Shown: positions 32,690 through 45,339, numbered from the stretch's first letter. The stretch: 64,000 bases of DNA from Paramoeba atlantica (GCA_977017575.1 CDRNVI010000207.1:1-64000), one strand, 5' to 3'. Numbers and translations: made by a program. The notes: generated from the sequence alone by a model not told the origin.

Positions 32690-34432
32690 GGTGAATGTAA
32701 AAGAGCAAGAGGAAAGCTTTTGTCCTTGTCCACAAGAACCAAATCGATTATTTGAATGTGGTAATTTTACCTGGTTTGTGGAGATATCGCATCAAAACAC
32801 AACATGGAAAGGTTACTTCCTTCAAGTCATGATACTGTGTCAATGGCTCTTCATTTATTCCAGACTCCATCAATGAGGTGTATTCTCCTGTTGCCCATTC
32901 CTCCACTCTGAGAACCATTCTGTGTTTGGCTGTCCTATTTGGATGTAAGCTCCATGGTGGTGATGTATCCTCAGCATATGTTTGTGTTGATGTTGATCCT
33001 GATGTGAAACCTGTTTATATAAGTTAACCCTCTGGTTTTATTGAGAAAGGAAATGATTTTGTGTGGCTGATGTTGAAGGGAATTTATGGATATCCCCCTG
33101 CTGGTCAAAACTGGTACAATCATTTGGTTGAGTCCCTATTGGCTTTTGGCTTCATTTGGAATGATGTTGATCCTTGTTTGTTCATGATTGCTGAATCAAA
33201 TGAAATTATATTTTTGGTTGCTATCATGGATGATTTAACCTGGTTTTCCACCTACACAAAATTGCACAAACGCTTTGTGGAATACATGTGTGGAAAATAT
33301 GATCTAAAATACTTTGACACAGTTGATTGGTTGATTGGAATGCAGATCAAGCAAGATGAGCTCTTTCAAGTTTCTTTGAATCAATCTGATTATGTGAAGT
33401 TGATCTGTCAAAAATACAATCATCTGGTTTGAATCCACTACAAAACCCCTGCAGACCCAAAAGTAAGATTGTACCCTGATAGCTATCCCACCAACATCCC
33501 TATCCCCATGATCAATGGGAAGTTCTTGTATGCCTCCAACACCTGACCAGATATCTCATATGCTGTTGGCTAGATCTGCAAGTTCCAAACCTGTTCCTCC
33601 AAAGAACTTGAGAACGCTATTTGTTACCTTATTTCTTATCTGAATGGATGTTTTAATGAGGAAATCAAATTTGTCCATCCTGTTGGTTTTGATTCCAAAT
33701 TGATGACTGTTAATTTAAGTGTGTTTTGTGATGCTACTTTTGCTGATCAATATGACTGTTGTTCCACCTATGGCTATTTGGTTTTCTTATGCTCCAATCT
33801 GATTTCCTGGTATTCCAAAACAACCCCTTCTGTGAAGTTCTCATCAACTGATGCTGAATATTATGCATTAGCTGAGGTCACAAAAGAGATTATGTATCTG
33901 AAACAATTGTTGGAGACTCTGGGTTTGATGGTTAAAACCCTTATTTTAATTTATAAGGACAATCAACAAGCTATTGACATTGCAAACAACCTGATGATCA
34001 AGTCAAGAACCAAGCACATTGATATTAAACTGCATTTTATTCAAGAATTGATTGAAAATAAGACCATTTCTCTTGTTTATCACCATTCCTCTGTACAACA
34101 TGCAGATGTGATGACCAAGCCTCTCAAGAGAATCCTGCATGAGAGATACATGAATGTTTGTTTTTCCGAATTGCATTGAAGTATTCATTGGATGGAGGGG
34201 AGTGTTGAATGCAACTTCTAACCTTATTAAGATAAATCTGATTTCATTGAAGTTGTTCAAACATTGTCACATCTTCTTGAAACATTGCAATGCAACCACC
34301 TATTTCATTGTTGCTTGTTCGCACAACCTTGTTTGTCACAAATAAAGTTTATTCTCATTTTCCTCTCTAAACCCTCATGTTTCACATTAATTTTATCATT
34401 TTCTTTGTTTCACCTCCAACAGCTTGCTCAAA
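32690..34432 (+). mobile_element. Ty1/Copia-like fossil C2, 5' part missing
   Basis: Plus-strand reverse transcriptase (about 33.06-33.43 kb; MLKGIYGYPPAGQNWYNHLV, then IMDDLTWF) and RNase H (33,700-34,179; SSTDAEYYALAE, DNQQAIDIANN). A purine tract GGATGGAGGGGAG follows at about 34.19 kb, then a putative 3' LTR (34,202 to about 34,432) beginning TGTTGAATGCAAC. No 5' LTR in view. Broken, a handful of lesions. Its LTR differs from that of C1, so it is a different family. Confidence 0.8.
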
Positions 34433-34437
34433 AAACC

Positions 34438-34760
34438 AAGATGAAGTTTTAAACTTCAGCTTAGTTCAGTCAGTCTTTATGCTGAACTTTAGAACTTCTG
34501 CAAGTTCAGGCTAGAGGATGCACATCAGAAGAGAGAATAATTCAAAGTTCCTTTCAAGGGAATTTATCCTCAACTTTTTAACAGACAGGGCTGAAATGTA
34601 ATCTGTTCTGATTTTCACACTTCTTCAAGAGCTCCTCACTCCAATCAAATCACTCTACAGCACCAGAAAAATTTTCCATAATATCAAAAAACTGAGATTT
34701 GAACTCACCCCCCCAGGGTTGGACATAATTGAATTTATGACTAAACTACAGGTGCTAACC
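34438..34760 (-). mobile_element. SINE-1 copy 4, tail missing
   Basis: Contains the tRNA head (minus strand begins GGTTAGCACCTGTAG) and body but lacks the AATAAAGT tail; joined directly to the end of the C2 LTR. Most CpGs are lost, so it is old. Confidence 0.85.
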
Positions 34761-34798
34761 CATTCTCTTCTTTTTGAATTGGCTATTTTTCCACCAAT

Positions 34799-34893
34799 TG
34801 CACAGGAGCTTTGTGCTTCTTGTGAATTGCAACAAAACAATAAAGTTGATTTTGGTGCTTCAAATTTAGCATACTTATCTGAGTTGTACTTTT
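34799..34893. repeat. Dispersed repeat shared with 12,949-13,043
   Basis: Direct 95-bp match to the interior of the MITE-like element. Confidence 0.7.
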
Positions 34894-34948
34894 ATAGTCT
34901 TGACTTTCTTGTTATTAGCCAAGATTCCATCCTTTGTTGCTGTATACC

Positions 34949-35576
34949 TGTTGGGGTGAGACCTGCTTCCAACATGGAAGTTGTGCCTTTTAGTGCCTTT
35001 TCAGTTCCTTGAGCCTCCCTGAGCCTTCCCTGAGCTTCCTTGATGCCTTTTATCATGAGTTTTGGTCCTTTCAGAGAGCCCTGAACCTCACAGACAGCTG
35101 TGTGCCATTTTATCATAATTTTAGCCAAAATCACAAGATTTTTAGTACTCTTTTTATTCAGTTTTCATGTTCGCATTTTTTGCCCCCTTTTTCTTGCCAC
35201 TTTGCTGCCTTCTGCTTTCTTTCTGCTTTCTTGTTGCTCTCTCTCTCTCTCTCTTTGCTTTCCTTTGTGATTTTTTGGCTTGCTTTGCTTGCTTTCTGTT
35301 CTCTTCTTTTGTTGTCATCATCTTTTGTTGCTTTCTTCCTTCTTTGGTTGCTGTGTAGACTTGAGATTCCAATTTGAGTTGAGTTTCAGCAATTCTGTGC
35401 TTTTCTCAGTTGTGATTCCTTTTGTTGTTCTTCTTTTTGCTTTTCTGTTTCTTTGTTGTTGTTTTCTTGTTCTGTTTGTGTTGGCTGGGGATCTTTCCCA
35501 TAAAGATTTTGATCCAGAGTTTCTGTTTCTCTTTCTTTTCTCTTGTTTTCTCTGTTGATCCTGCTTCCCTCCTCAC
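34949..35576 (+). mobile_element. Solo LTR of Gypsy family G3
   Basis: About 628 bp, starting TGTTGGGGTGAGACC and ending CCTCCTCAC, with the 5-bp duplication ATACC on both sides (34,944-34,948 and 35,577-35,581). It is the inverted homologue of the LTR at 57,579-58,201. No internal sequence, hence solo. Confidence 0.85.
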
Positions 35577-35629
35577 ATACCCAAGTAATGTGAAAGATCT
35601 TTAATAAAGCTTCACCTTGTTCAGATTAA

Positions 35630-37242
35630 TTCACAACTTGTTTTTCTTTAATCTATCCAGTATTTTTTCTAGTGATTGAACATGTTCCTCAAAGGTTTCT
35701 GAGAAAATAACTATATCATCAACATAGTTGACACATTTTTGCCACTGTAAACCAGCAAATATTGTATCCATGAAATGCTGCTGTGTTGCTGGAGCATTTG
35801 TTAATTCAAACAATATTGAATTCCATTCCCACAGCTCTGTGAAGCAAAAGCCATTTTTTCCTTATCCTCCTCCTGAATTGGAATTAACTAAAATACTTTA
35901 ATTATATTCAATGTTGAGAAGTATGAAGATCCACCCAGGTATGATAACACATCATTAATTTTTGGTATTGGATAACTTCATTTCTTAATCTTTTCATTTA
36001 ATTCTCTGTAATTCACATAGAATTGAACTTTACCATTTGCCTTTGCCACCAATATAATTGGACTTGCATATGGTGAATTTGATGGTTGGATGACTCTTCT
36101 CTTAGCCATTTCTTGAATTTGTTTTTCTTTAATTGTTCTTTTAACCATGTCTTTTATTCAATAAGTACATCTAAAAGGCTTTTGGTTTTTGTTATTGAGT
36201 TCAATTCTAAACTTAGTTGCATTTGTGTGCATAATTGAAGCATCATTAAGTATGTTCCACATTTCTTTGTATTTAACAAAGAGTTTACAGAGTTGAATTG
36301 TCTGATCAAGATTGAGGTTACTAAAGGTAAGATTAGTTTTCTTTGCAAACTCCTTATATTTCTCTAAAATCATTTTTTCAGCTTCTTCCAGATTTTTCTG
36401 ATTATCTCTCAACAGAATATTTGCTAAAGAGCATTGTATACAAAACACTATTTCCCTTGAGCTGATTTCCTTGATTGCACATGTGTTTTGCCATTCCATA
36501 GCAGTTCTCTTGAGGCTGTAGTTCTGGATTGACCAATTTGTCTTTATACATTCCTTTGTCTAACTTCTTTTAGTGAAGTTTTTTTAATAATTGTTCAAAA
36601 TATTCACCAACTGGTCTTTTGTTAAGAGGTTTTGCAATGGTTTGTTCTGTATTCTCCTCTGTAACATAAGTATATTTTGCAACTGTTGACCCTTTTTCAA
36701 ATGATCAGAATCCTGGTGTGAACTGATTTCATGCTGTGCAAATTAATTTGTTTCTCTTTGTACACCACTGTGCTCCCCTGTTGTGTGAATATCCCTGATG
36801 AACATTTATAAGACTGTACAAACTGTTCTGATTCTGCATGTATTCTTGTTTCTCTCATCTGAGCTCTTCTCACCCAGTTCTCACTCTGAATTCAAGTTGT
36901 TTCCTTAATATTTTTTCTCTGTTTTATATTATCTTTACATCAATTAATCCTGTGTTCTGTAACATTTATCTGTGATTTAATTTCTCTGCTGTGTTCTTTT
37001 TCTTGTGTGTTTTTGTCTTTCATTTTGTTTTGCTTCTTGTCAATTCCACACTTGTTATATTTGTTGTTCCATATGAATACTCTTTTTGTTTGTTGGTAAA
37101 AGGAATAAACTTACTTGGTTGGTTTCCTTTGTGATATACCACCAATCTTTCCCATGATTTGCTCTTGACTTTTCTCTTTTTTTCTTTTTCCTTTCCTTCA
37201 CCTGTCCACTCTTTCTTTCCCCAAACTCCTGGCCACTTCACA
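35630..37242 (-). mobile_element. Ty3/Gypsy-like fossil G2
   Basis: Minus strand: reverse transcriptase with FELTNAPATQQHFMDTIF and NYVDDIVIF at 35.65-35.85 kb. Upstream sequence reaches 37,242, of which 36,690-37,242 is shared with 62,105-62,690 in inverted orientation. Broken in many places, no LTR assigned. Strong TG/CA excess suggests considerable age. Confidence 0.7.
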
Positions 37243-39914
37243 AATTAAGAGTTTAGACTTCCAGCCTGAGTTTTGAGAAAGTTTGTTTGTTGTTCTATGA
37301 ACTGAGCACCAAAATTGGAAACCATTTTTCAATTCTTGTTCTTTGTTTCAAACCAAGGAAATCAAGTTCTTTTGGTTTTGTTTTGAATGAAGAAATTCTT
37401 CTCAGAAAATTTCTTTGCACCTCTGATCCTTGTTTCCATATTTCTACACCTTAAGCCTGTTTGTTTTATTTTTAATTTCTTGTTTTTGTACTTTTAGATC
37501 AAAACTTTGTTCTTCATTGTCTCACTTTGCCCTTTACATTTTGTTCATTGCTCTCAATGATCATTCTATTGTTTGTTCATCTTGTTGAATCTCTTGGTAT
37601 GTTTATTTGTTGGTTTTGCTCCTGTCTTGAGATGTTTTTGATAATTCCTCATTTTATAAAGTGCATACCTTGTCTGTTTATTGTGTTTATGATATATTTA
37701 CAGAATTTTTGATTCTTCTTTTGTGGAATGTTTTTTCTGTTTGGATTTTATGTTTTGAACAATAATTTTTGTTTGTTATTTTTGGTTTTATGGCTGCAAT
37801 TAAGCTTCCCATTTTGGTTTTTGGATCTTTCTTGTAGATGATCCTGATTATTGATTTTTTGACACTCTTGGTGTGGATGATTAACATCTTTTTGTTTGTT
37901 TTTGTGATACAGAGCTGGTTATTCTCTTTTATCCCTCTTCTTTTGATTTATGTAGACACACCATCTTTTTTATCTTCAATGATCCTATTATCACTTATTT
38001 TCCCCTCTTCTATTAGCCCTGACAAGACACCAACTTTTTAGCTTTTAGCTTATGATTTTATACTGGTGTGCACTGTTTTGAATTATATTTCTGGCAGCCA
38101 TCTTTGACCTAGCACATGGTTTTTTGATAAGCACAGTTCTGATCACACCTATTTTTGTTTTTCTCCTTATGTCATGGAAAATTCATGTTATTTTTTTTGT
38201 TTCTTGAAGTTATTTTTGTATTTGTTAATGTCTTTCTTTACCTGTCATAACACTCTGTTTTGACTCTATTTTCATTTTGTCTAACTGTTTTTTTGATTCT
38301 ATTCCTGTTTTATAGATTTTCTCTGCCTTTGATTCACTCAAGATGATTTTTTGTTGATTTCCATACTTTATTTTTGTTAGTAAATCAATTCAGTCCTCTT
38401 GCTCATTGTTTATTTTGGTTATTTGTCTTTAGCTATACTTTCAAAATAGCATATTGTTTGAAATTAACATTTTGAATAACTTTAATTTACACAGCACTGT
38501 TTCCTTATATCATTTTGACTTGAGTTTTGTTTGTTAACATTTCTCAATACCTTTTCATGTTCCTCAATTTCTTTTTTGTGTTGGATATTGTGATTGTTGA
38601 TTTTATTTGAAAATTTTTGTGATTTCTTCTGTTATTTTAATTGATCTTTGTTGATGTTCACCTTATACTTACAAACTGCATTTTGATGATTATTTTATTG
38701 TTGATTTTGAGTTGAATCCTAATCAAACTTTTTCTCTTGATTCAATGAATGTTTGTTATCTTTTGTATTGATTAAATGATGGTTGTGTAGTTTTAATACT
38801 CATTTCTATTTCATTTTGGATTTATGAATTTGTATTTTCGGATTTTTTGTTCCTCAACTGCCACTTCTGATTGTGAATTTTATGATTGTGAATTTGCCTA
38901 ATTGGATTTATTCTTATACTTAATAATTTCTCATTTTGTTTTATTTCCTTGAAGCTTGATTGGATTTTTCCCCCTGTCTTAATGATGTTCTTAAAAATTC
39001 CTGATATTTTTAAAGTAATTCTGAATTGAATTTGTACTTCTTAAATCTGAATGTACTTTATTGTTAACCTTTTTAGATTTTTTGTTTTGTTATCTCAAAT
39101 TCCCTGCCTGTGAATTTGAACTTTTATTTCTGATTGAATTTATCCTTGTGTTGATTTTATTGAAGAAATAATTGATTCCATCTCCTTATTTTTCTTGTAA
39201 CAATGTCATTCTGAATTTGTTATTCTTGGATTGATGTCTTGGGATGATTTTTCTTATTTTTTTATTTTTAGTTGATGATGGAAATTCTCTTAATTTCTTT
39301 TCTTGCTTTGAAATTGTCAGATTTTTTCCTTCCTCTTATCTTTTGTAATTTCAATTCTAAACTTTATTTTCACTTGAATTCCTCTTTTAGATATTCCTAC
39401 TTGAATTTTGAAACCCATTTTAGTGTTGAAAGGGTGTTCCATTAAAAAATTGTTTTTATATTATTTCAGATGTACCACCCCTAAAGCTGTTTTGATTTTG
39501 GTTACTGCACTTTCCCTCAAGTTTTGACCTTTTTAATTTGATATATTTGTTTTAAAGTTGATTTGATAATACTTCTCTCTTGTCATTGATACTCTCTGTT
39601 CTAAGTTTCTTTTCTCTTTGAGAAATCTTAATTTATATTTTCCTCTGTTATAGTTTTATGTTTTTGTTTATTCTCTGGTAATGATGCTGATTCTTGAATT
39701 TGATTTGTAATGGCTTTATTTTCAATAAGTTCCATTGAACATCTTGCACCATTTACATTCTATTCTAATTATTGGTTGATTTATTGGAATTAAATTTTTT
39801 CTTGATCTTTAATAAGTTGATTTTGGATTTCCTCTATTGATTTGATTTTGCGATTTGATGGTTAATACATCTCTTTTCTCAAATTTCAATGCAATTGTAA
39901 CATTTGTTGATTTG
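37243..39914. other. T-rich stretch without recognisable features
   Basis: About 2.7 kb of T-rich, almost CpG-free sequence. Only short frames, none protein-like. Probably interior of a very old element, since flanks on both sides match the 62-63.7 kb repeat. Confidence 0.5.
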
Positions 39915-39931
39915 ATCAACATTTATCTTTT

Positions 39932-40358
39932 TTTTTTTTTTTTTTTTTTTTTTGAGACAAATTTTATTCAATTAGTAGTTCTTAATCTAAACCATTTAAA
40001 TTACATTAAATTATATTTGTTTTTCTTCTAACAAGAAGTGAAGTTTTAAACTTCAACTTAGTTCAGTTAGTCTTTATGTTGAACTTTAAAACTTCTACAA
40101 GTTCAGGCTGGAGAATGCACATCAGAAGGGAAAATAATCTAAAGTTCTTTCCAAAAGAATTTATTCTCAACTTTTTAGCAAACAGGGCTGAGATGTAACT
40201 TGTTCCAATTTTCACACTTCTTCAAGAGCTCCTCACTCCAATCAAATTACTTTACAGCACCAGAAAAATTTTCTATAATATCAAAAAACTGGGATTTGAA
40301 CTTGCCCCCCCAGGGTTGGATATAGTTGAATTTATAACTAAACTACAAGCACCAACCA
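39932..40358 (-). mobile_element. SINE-1 copy 5 with known empty site
   Basis: Full length with a long poly-T (poly-A on the minus strand). Flanked by the 17-bp duplication ATCAACATTTATCTTTT (39,915-39,931; 40,359-40,375). The unfilled target survives in the paralogous repeat at 63,668-63,684. Confidence 0.95.
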
Positions 40359-41102
40359 ATCAACATTTATCTTTTGTGTAATAATATATTTGTTTTTACA
40401 TACATGATGTGCAATTTATTTTTGAAAATTCATCTCCTGAACTTTGGAAATGTATATCTGAAATGCTTTGCCTCTGAACCATGTTTTCAGTACTATTTTG
40501 AATGATTTTTTTTGTTTTTTTTTGTTGCTGTTGTTCTATTCCTGTTGCTCTCTGTCCAATGTTCTTCTCACCTATTCCCAATCATCTCTGAAGCTTGTGA
40601 CACTTTGATAATTTTTGTTGAACTTTTGATTTCTTTATTTTTATTGAAATTATTTTGATTTTCTACTCTCAATCTCACTGGTTCATCTTATAATGACTTG
40701 TTTTGCTTTTTTTTGAAAAATTTTCTTTTCAACATCTTCAACACCTTCCTCTCTCAATGATGAGTAAAAGTAGCATATCCAGAGAAACTATATAATAATG
40801 ATTTCTGTTAAACACTTATTCTTTTTTCCTTCCAATCTTCACTCAATAATAAGTGAACATAGCATTTCTGAGGATTCAATGCACCACCTGTATCTCCAGT
40901 AGTGAACACAAATTCCTCTCTTCCTATTTCCTGCTATTTTTTGTTGGATCAACTTCTCTTTCCCTGAGTTGTATTATTTTTGAATTTCTGAATTGAATTC
41001 TCTTGTCTTGTTCTCTATGTCCATACCTTAAATTCTTTGATTATCTCTTGTGCTCTTGTATCAATCTCTCTTTTGCTTCAAAGTAATATGTTTTAAATTA
41101 TT

Positions 41103-41422
41103 GTAGCATGATGGCTTAGTTGGTAAAACAGTTATTGCTTCAATTCAGGGTTGCAGGTTCAAATCCTAAAAAGGAAAATATTAAAAATATTATTTTTTCT
41201 TCTTGCTCACTTGAATGTGAAAAACAGAATAGGTTATCCTCTGCCTTGTCTGCTAAAAAGCAAAAAATAAATTCCTTGAGAAGAAATTTAAGTGAATTAA
41301 AGGTCTTTGGACCATTTGAACCTAAAGAGATGAAACTCTATCCTTATTATCTTTACTCTTAAAAAATTAGTAGCTTTGAGTTAGACTATCACCTAATAAA
41401 GTCCAGTGTTAAAAAGAAAAAA
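41103..41422 (+). mobile_element. SINE-2 copy a, full length, tRNA-derived
   Basis: Begins TGTAGCATGATGGCTTAGTT with A box TGGCTTAGTTGG and B box GGTTCAAATCC. Body has TTGTCTGCTAAAAAG, tail CACCTAATAAAGTCCAGTGT plus A-rich end. 17-bp duplications (41,086-41,102; 41,423-41,439; three mismatches). Empty site at 62,939-62,955. Confidence 0.95.
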
Positions 41423-41697
41423 ATATATTTTGGATTATTAATTGCTTCTGCACCAATTCTTTATATTTTTCCATTCTGTTTTACTGATATTTGTTTCTGT
41501 GATTTTATGATTTATTTTGATTTTCTTGATGACTTGATATTGGTTCAATGATGAATCTCTATCTGTTCACCTTATCTTGATTTGCTGTGCTAAATGTAAA
41601 TCTCACTTGCTTAAGGCATGAGATTTCCTTCACATACTCATCTGTATCTGGAATAGATTTGCCTTCAGTTTGATTTTAACTGTTGTAAATTGTGGTA

Positions 41698-42020
41698 TTT
41701 TTTTCTTTTTAATATTAGACTTTATTAGATAATAGTTTAACTCAAAGCTACTAATTTTTTAAGGTTAAAAATAACAAGGATAGAATTTCACCTCTTTAAA
41801 TTCAAATGATTCAAAGACCTTTAATTCACTTAAATTTCTTCTCAAAAAATTTATTCTCTGCTTTTTAGCAGACAGGGCAGAGAATAATCTGTTTTGTTTT
41901 TCACATTCAAGTGAGTAGGAAAAGAAAATAATATTTTTAATATTTTCCTCTTTGGGATTTGAACCTGCAACCCCAAATTGAAACAATAGCTGTTTTACCA
42001 ACTAAGCCATTATACTACAA
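41698..42020 (-). mobile_element. SINE-2 copy b, full length
   Basis: Reverse complement carries the same head, core and AATAAAGT-type tail. Target duplications not clear. Confidence 0.88.
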
Positions 42021-42130
42021 TTTACTACAATATTTACTTAAAAAAATTCATATAGAAACCACTAATATATAATAATTTGAGTATTTAATATAACCTGGGC
42101 AAAATGCTGCATTGTAATTACAATAATTAA

Positions 42131-42452
42131 TTGTAGTATAATGGCTTAGTTGGTAAAACAGCTATTACTTCAATTTAAGGTTGTAGATTCAAATTCCAAA
42201 AAGGAAAATATTAAAAACATTATTTTCTCTTCTTGCTCACTTGAATGTGAAAAACAAAATAAATTATTCTCTGCCCTGTCTGCTCAAAAGCAAAGAATAA
42301 ATTCCCTGAGAAGGAGTTTAAGTGAATTAAAGATCTTTGAACCATTTGAACCTAAAGAAGTGAAACTTTATCCTTGTTATTTTTAACCTTAAAAAATTAG
42401 TGGCTTTGGGTTAGGTTATCACCTAATAAAGTCCAGTGTTAAAAAGAAAAAA
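42131..42452 (+). mobile_element. SINE-2 copy c, full length
   Basis: Head TTGTAGTATAATGGCTTAGT, intact core and tail CACCTAATAAAGTCCAGTGT. B box weakened (AGATTCAAATTC), suggesting an older copy. Confidence 0.88.
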
Positions 42453-42459
42453 CCTTGAC

Positions 42460-43780
42460 TATTGAGATTGATCTTAGATTCAATTTTGTTTGTGTAGTTG
42501 TTTTTAATTCTCTAATCTTTCCAGAATTGGGAAAAAGTGCTTGAACATATGCCCCATTTCAACCTCTGATTACTGGATATTTAATTATCTCATTATTTAT
42601 TAATTGTTAGAATTTAATGTGTCTTTTATTAAAGTTAAGAACAGCACTGACTTTTGACAAAAATAGAGTTTTAAAGATGATATCTGATGAAAAATCATCA
42701 AGTACAACAAATCAGTGCTTTTTTCTTCCCCCAGAGATGTCAATCTCCAGGAAAACTTCCTCAGTTGACAATACTGATGATTTGTTGGCTAAGAAGATGT
42801 AATTTCCTCTGTAAGATCTCTGAAGTTTAGGAATTGCTTTGTTTAGAAATGTTCTTATCCTGCAAACTCTAGAATTACATAGTGTTTGTGTATTGATATT
42901 ATTAACCATACAAGGAATAGTGAATAATTTATCTTTTATTTGGCAAATTTCAGGATTTAAGTCTCTAACTAAGTTACCAATAGAGATTGTGAAGTCTTTT
43001 TCACCCATTTTGACCATTACTTTATAATCCTGTTGTCCAATATTATGAGTAAATTTCTTTTTACTTTTAGAAAAAATTGACAAACCATTTCCTTGATTTT
43101 TGAGCTCATCCAAAGTCACTTTTCCAGTCACCAAATCTTGAAAAGTATTCTCCAATTTTCTTCTCTTTTCTTTTTCCTTCTCTTGAGGGACTTTTCTTCC
43201 TCTTTTCCCTAGAAGTTTCTTATTCCAGTCAATAAATTTTATACAATTGTATTTTCAAGCTGCAAACTCACCATAACAAGTCACAAATGATCTTCCACAA
43301 GTTCAATTTTTCTTTTTGTTATGAATTTCACAACACTTAACCAAAGACACTCCAAGCTTTTATAGTCACATCTTCCATGAAAAAGATAGTATTTCCTTCC
43401 AGAGTGGTTAACAACTTTCTGTTTCAATTCATTTAAAATGAAACATTTTTTAGGGAAATAACTACTCTGACAAAGGAAGCAGGTAATAGATCTTTCTTAA
43501 CCCCTCCCCAGCCTTTCCTTTGTTCTTTGGTATTCATTTGTTTTCCTCACAGACAATTTATTCAAGCCCTGAGGATTCACTACAACTTGGGTGAACTCAA
43601 TATCTTCTAAGAAATTTTGAATCAGTTTATTTCAGACTTCTTCTTTCTCAGCCAACTTATTCCACTTTCTTTAAAAGGCTGGGTTCTCAAACTTTCTTCC
43701 AAAATTCCTTAACCAGTTTATTCAATATAGTATCTTTTGCCTTCAAAAAGAGATGAAAAAACTCAGAGGTGACAAGTTGA
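42460..43780 (-). mobile_element. Retroelement-like remnant (protease/Gag region)
   Basis: The longest minus-strand frame, 42,712-43,155, resembles the protease neighbourhood of Gypsy-type polyproteins; further fragments run to about 43.7 kb. Broken in several places, family not certain, no LTR. Confidence 0.4.
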
Positions 43781-43786
43781 AAATTG

Positions 43787-43935
43787 TTTTCTTTTTAACA
43801 CTAGACTTTATTAAATAATAGCCTAACCCATCATACCACTAATTTTTTAAGGTTAAAAATAATGAGGATAGAGTTTCACTTCTTTAGGTTCAAATGGTTC
43901 AAAGACCTTTAATTCACTTAAACTTCTTCTTAGTT
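43787..43935 (-). mobile_element. SINE-2 copy d, 5'-truncated
   Basis: Only the 3' ~150 bp (tail and end of body). Duplications not clear. Confidence 0.85.
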
Positions 43936-44022
43936 AAAAAAAACCCTTTGAAAACATCTAAAAGACTAAAGAATTCATTTGATTCAATACCTCAATCAAA
44001 GCCAAGTATTTCATTTAAACAC

Positions 44023-44347
44023 ATAATTGTGGTATGATGGCTTAGTTGGTAAAACAGCTATTACTTCAATTTGGGGTTGCAGGTTCAAGTCCCAAAGAGG
44101 AAAATATTAAAAATATTATTTTTTCTTCCTGCTCACTTGAATGTAAAAAACAAAATAGATTATTCTTTGCCCTGTCTGCTAAAAAGCAGAGAATAAATTC
44201 CCTGAGAAGGAGTTTAAGTGAATTAAAAGTCTTTAAATCATTTGAACCTAAAGAGGTGAAACTCTATCCTTGTTATCTTTAACCTAAAAAAATTAGTGAT
44301 TTTGAGTTAAGCCATCACCTAATAAAGTCCAGTGTTAAAAAGAAAAA
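44023..44347 (+). mobile_element. SINE-2 copy e, full length
   Basis: Perfect A box (TGGCTTAGTTGG) and B box GGTTCAAGTCC. Duplications of about 18 bp, AGTATTTCATTTAAACAC (44,005-44,022) and AGTATTCCATTTGAACAC (44,349-44,366). Confidence 0.93.
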
Positions 44348-44499
44348 AAGTATTCCATTTGAACACCAACCTGACTATACCACCTCTTTGTTAAGTGCCC
44401 CTTCTGTAGGATGAACCATCTTGCGAGCCTTACTTGTACTGCAGAGATCATCTAGAAACAAAGAGAAGATGCCATTAGCAAGCTTTTTGAAGAAGAGCA

Positions 44500-45330
44500 A
44501 CAAAGCTCTAGTCTTGAGAAAGATCAAATTGTAATCACAAACACAAAGAAGTATGAAAAAATGAAATTTATTTCCAAAAAAGAAATGCCAACTGATGAAC
44601 AGGTCTCTAAGGAAAAAAATGAAATTGCTGAAACAGAGAGTGAGGAGGAAGGAATGAGCAATAGCTTTGAAATGCAAGGTAAGAATGAACAAGAAAAGAG
44701 GGGAGTGAACAAACAGAAAAAAAAGAATAAAGATGGTGATAGAGATATAATTATGATTGAAGGGAGAAAGGCTGATAGTGAGGAAAAAAACAAGGAGAAA
44801 GGAAAGAATGATGGATCAGAGGGTTGGTGCCTGTAGTTTAGTCGTAAATTCAACTATGTCCAACCCCGGGGGGGTGAGTTCAAATTTCAGTTTTTCGATA
44901 TTATAGAAAATTTTTCTGGTGCTGTAGAGTGATTTGATTGGAGTGAGGAGCTCTTGAAGAAGTGTAAAAATTGGAACAGGTTACATCTCAGCCCTGTCTG
45001 CTAAAAAGTTGAGGATAAATTCCCTTGAAAGGAGCTTTGGATTATTCTCCCTTTTGATGTGCATCCTCCAGCCTGAACTTGCAGAAGTTCTAAAGTTCAG
45101 CATAAAGACCAACTGAACTAAGCTGAAGTTTAAAACTTCACCTCTCATTAGAGGTTAAAAACAAATATAATTTAATGTAATTCAAATGGCTTAGATTAAG
45201 AACTACTAATTGAATAAAGTTTGCTTCAAAAAGAAAAAAAAGAATGATGAATCAGTTACAGTGAAAATCCCTTTGGAAGGAGGAATGATTGAAGAAATGA
45301 GTTTTGGTATAAGTGAGAAAGCTTAAGTAT
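44500..45330 (+). pseudogene. Charged coiled-coil frame split by SINE-1
   Basis: A Lys/Glu-rich frame (44,561 onward; EEKNKEKGKNDGSEG) is broken at 44,820 by SINE-1 copy 6 and resumes after the target duplication (KNDESVTVKIPLEGGMIEEM) to a stop near 45,325. No ATG-to-stop gene or domain. Could be part of a host exon or of a mobile-element Gag. Confidence 0.4.
44820..45238 (+). mobile_element. SINE-1 copy 6, full length
   Basis: Complete head, core and tail, flanked by a 17-bp duplication AAAGAATGATGGATCAG (44,803-44,819; one mismatch at 45,239-45,255). Confidence 0.95.
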
Positions 45331-45339
45331 GGCTGGAGG

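Larger units (their letters stand above)
39845..41610 (-). repeat. Dispersed repeat block B, copy 1 (carries two SINEs)
   Basis: Apart from the inserted SINEs it matches 62,740-63,730 in inverted orientation along its length. This copy is rich in TG/CA where the 62-63 kb copy keeps CG, so it has decayed more. Confidence 0.8.

Noticed and set aside
37243-39914. Possible coding or regulatory content in the T-rich 2.7 kb
   Set aside because: Only short frames without protein-like composition; nothing supports a gene, RNA or satellite.
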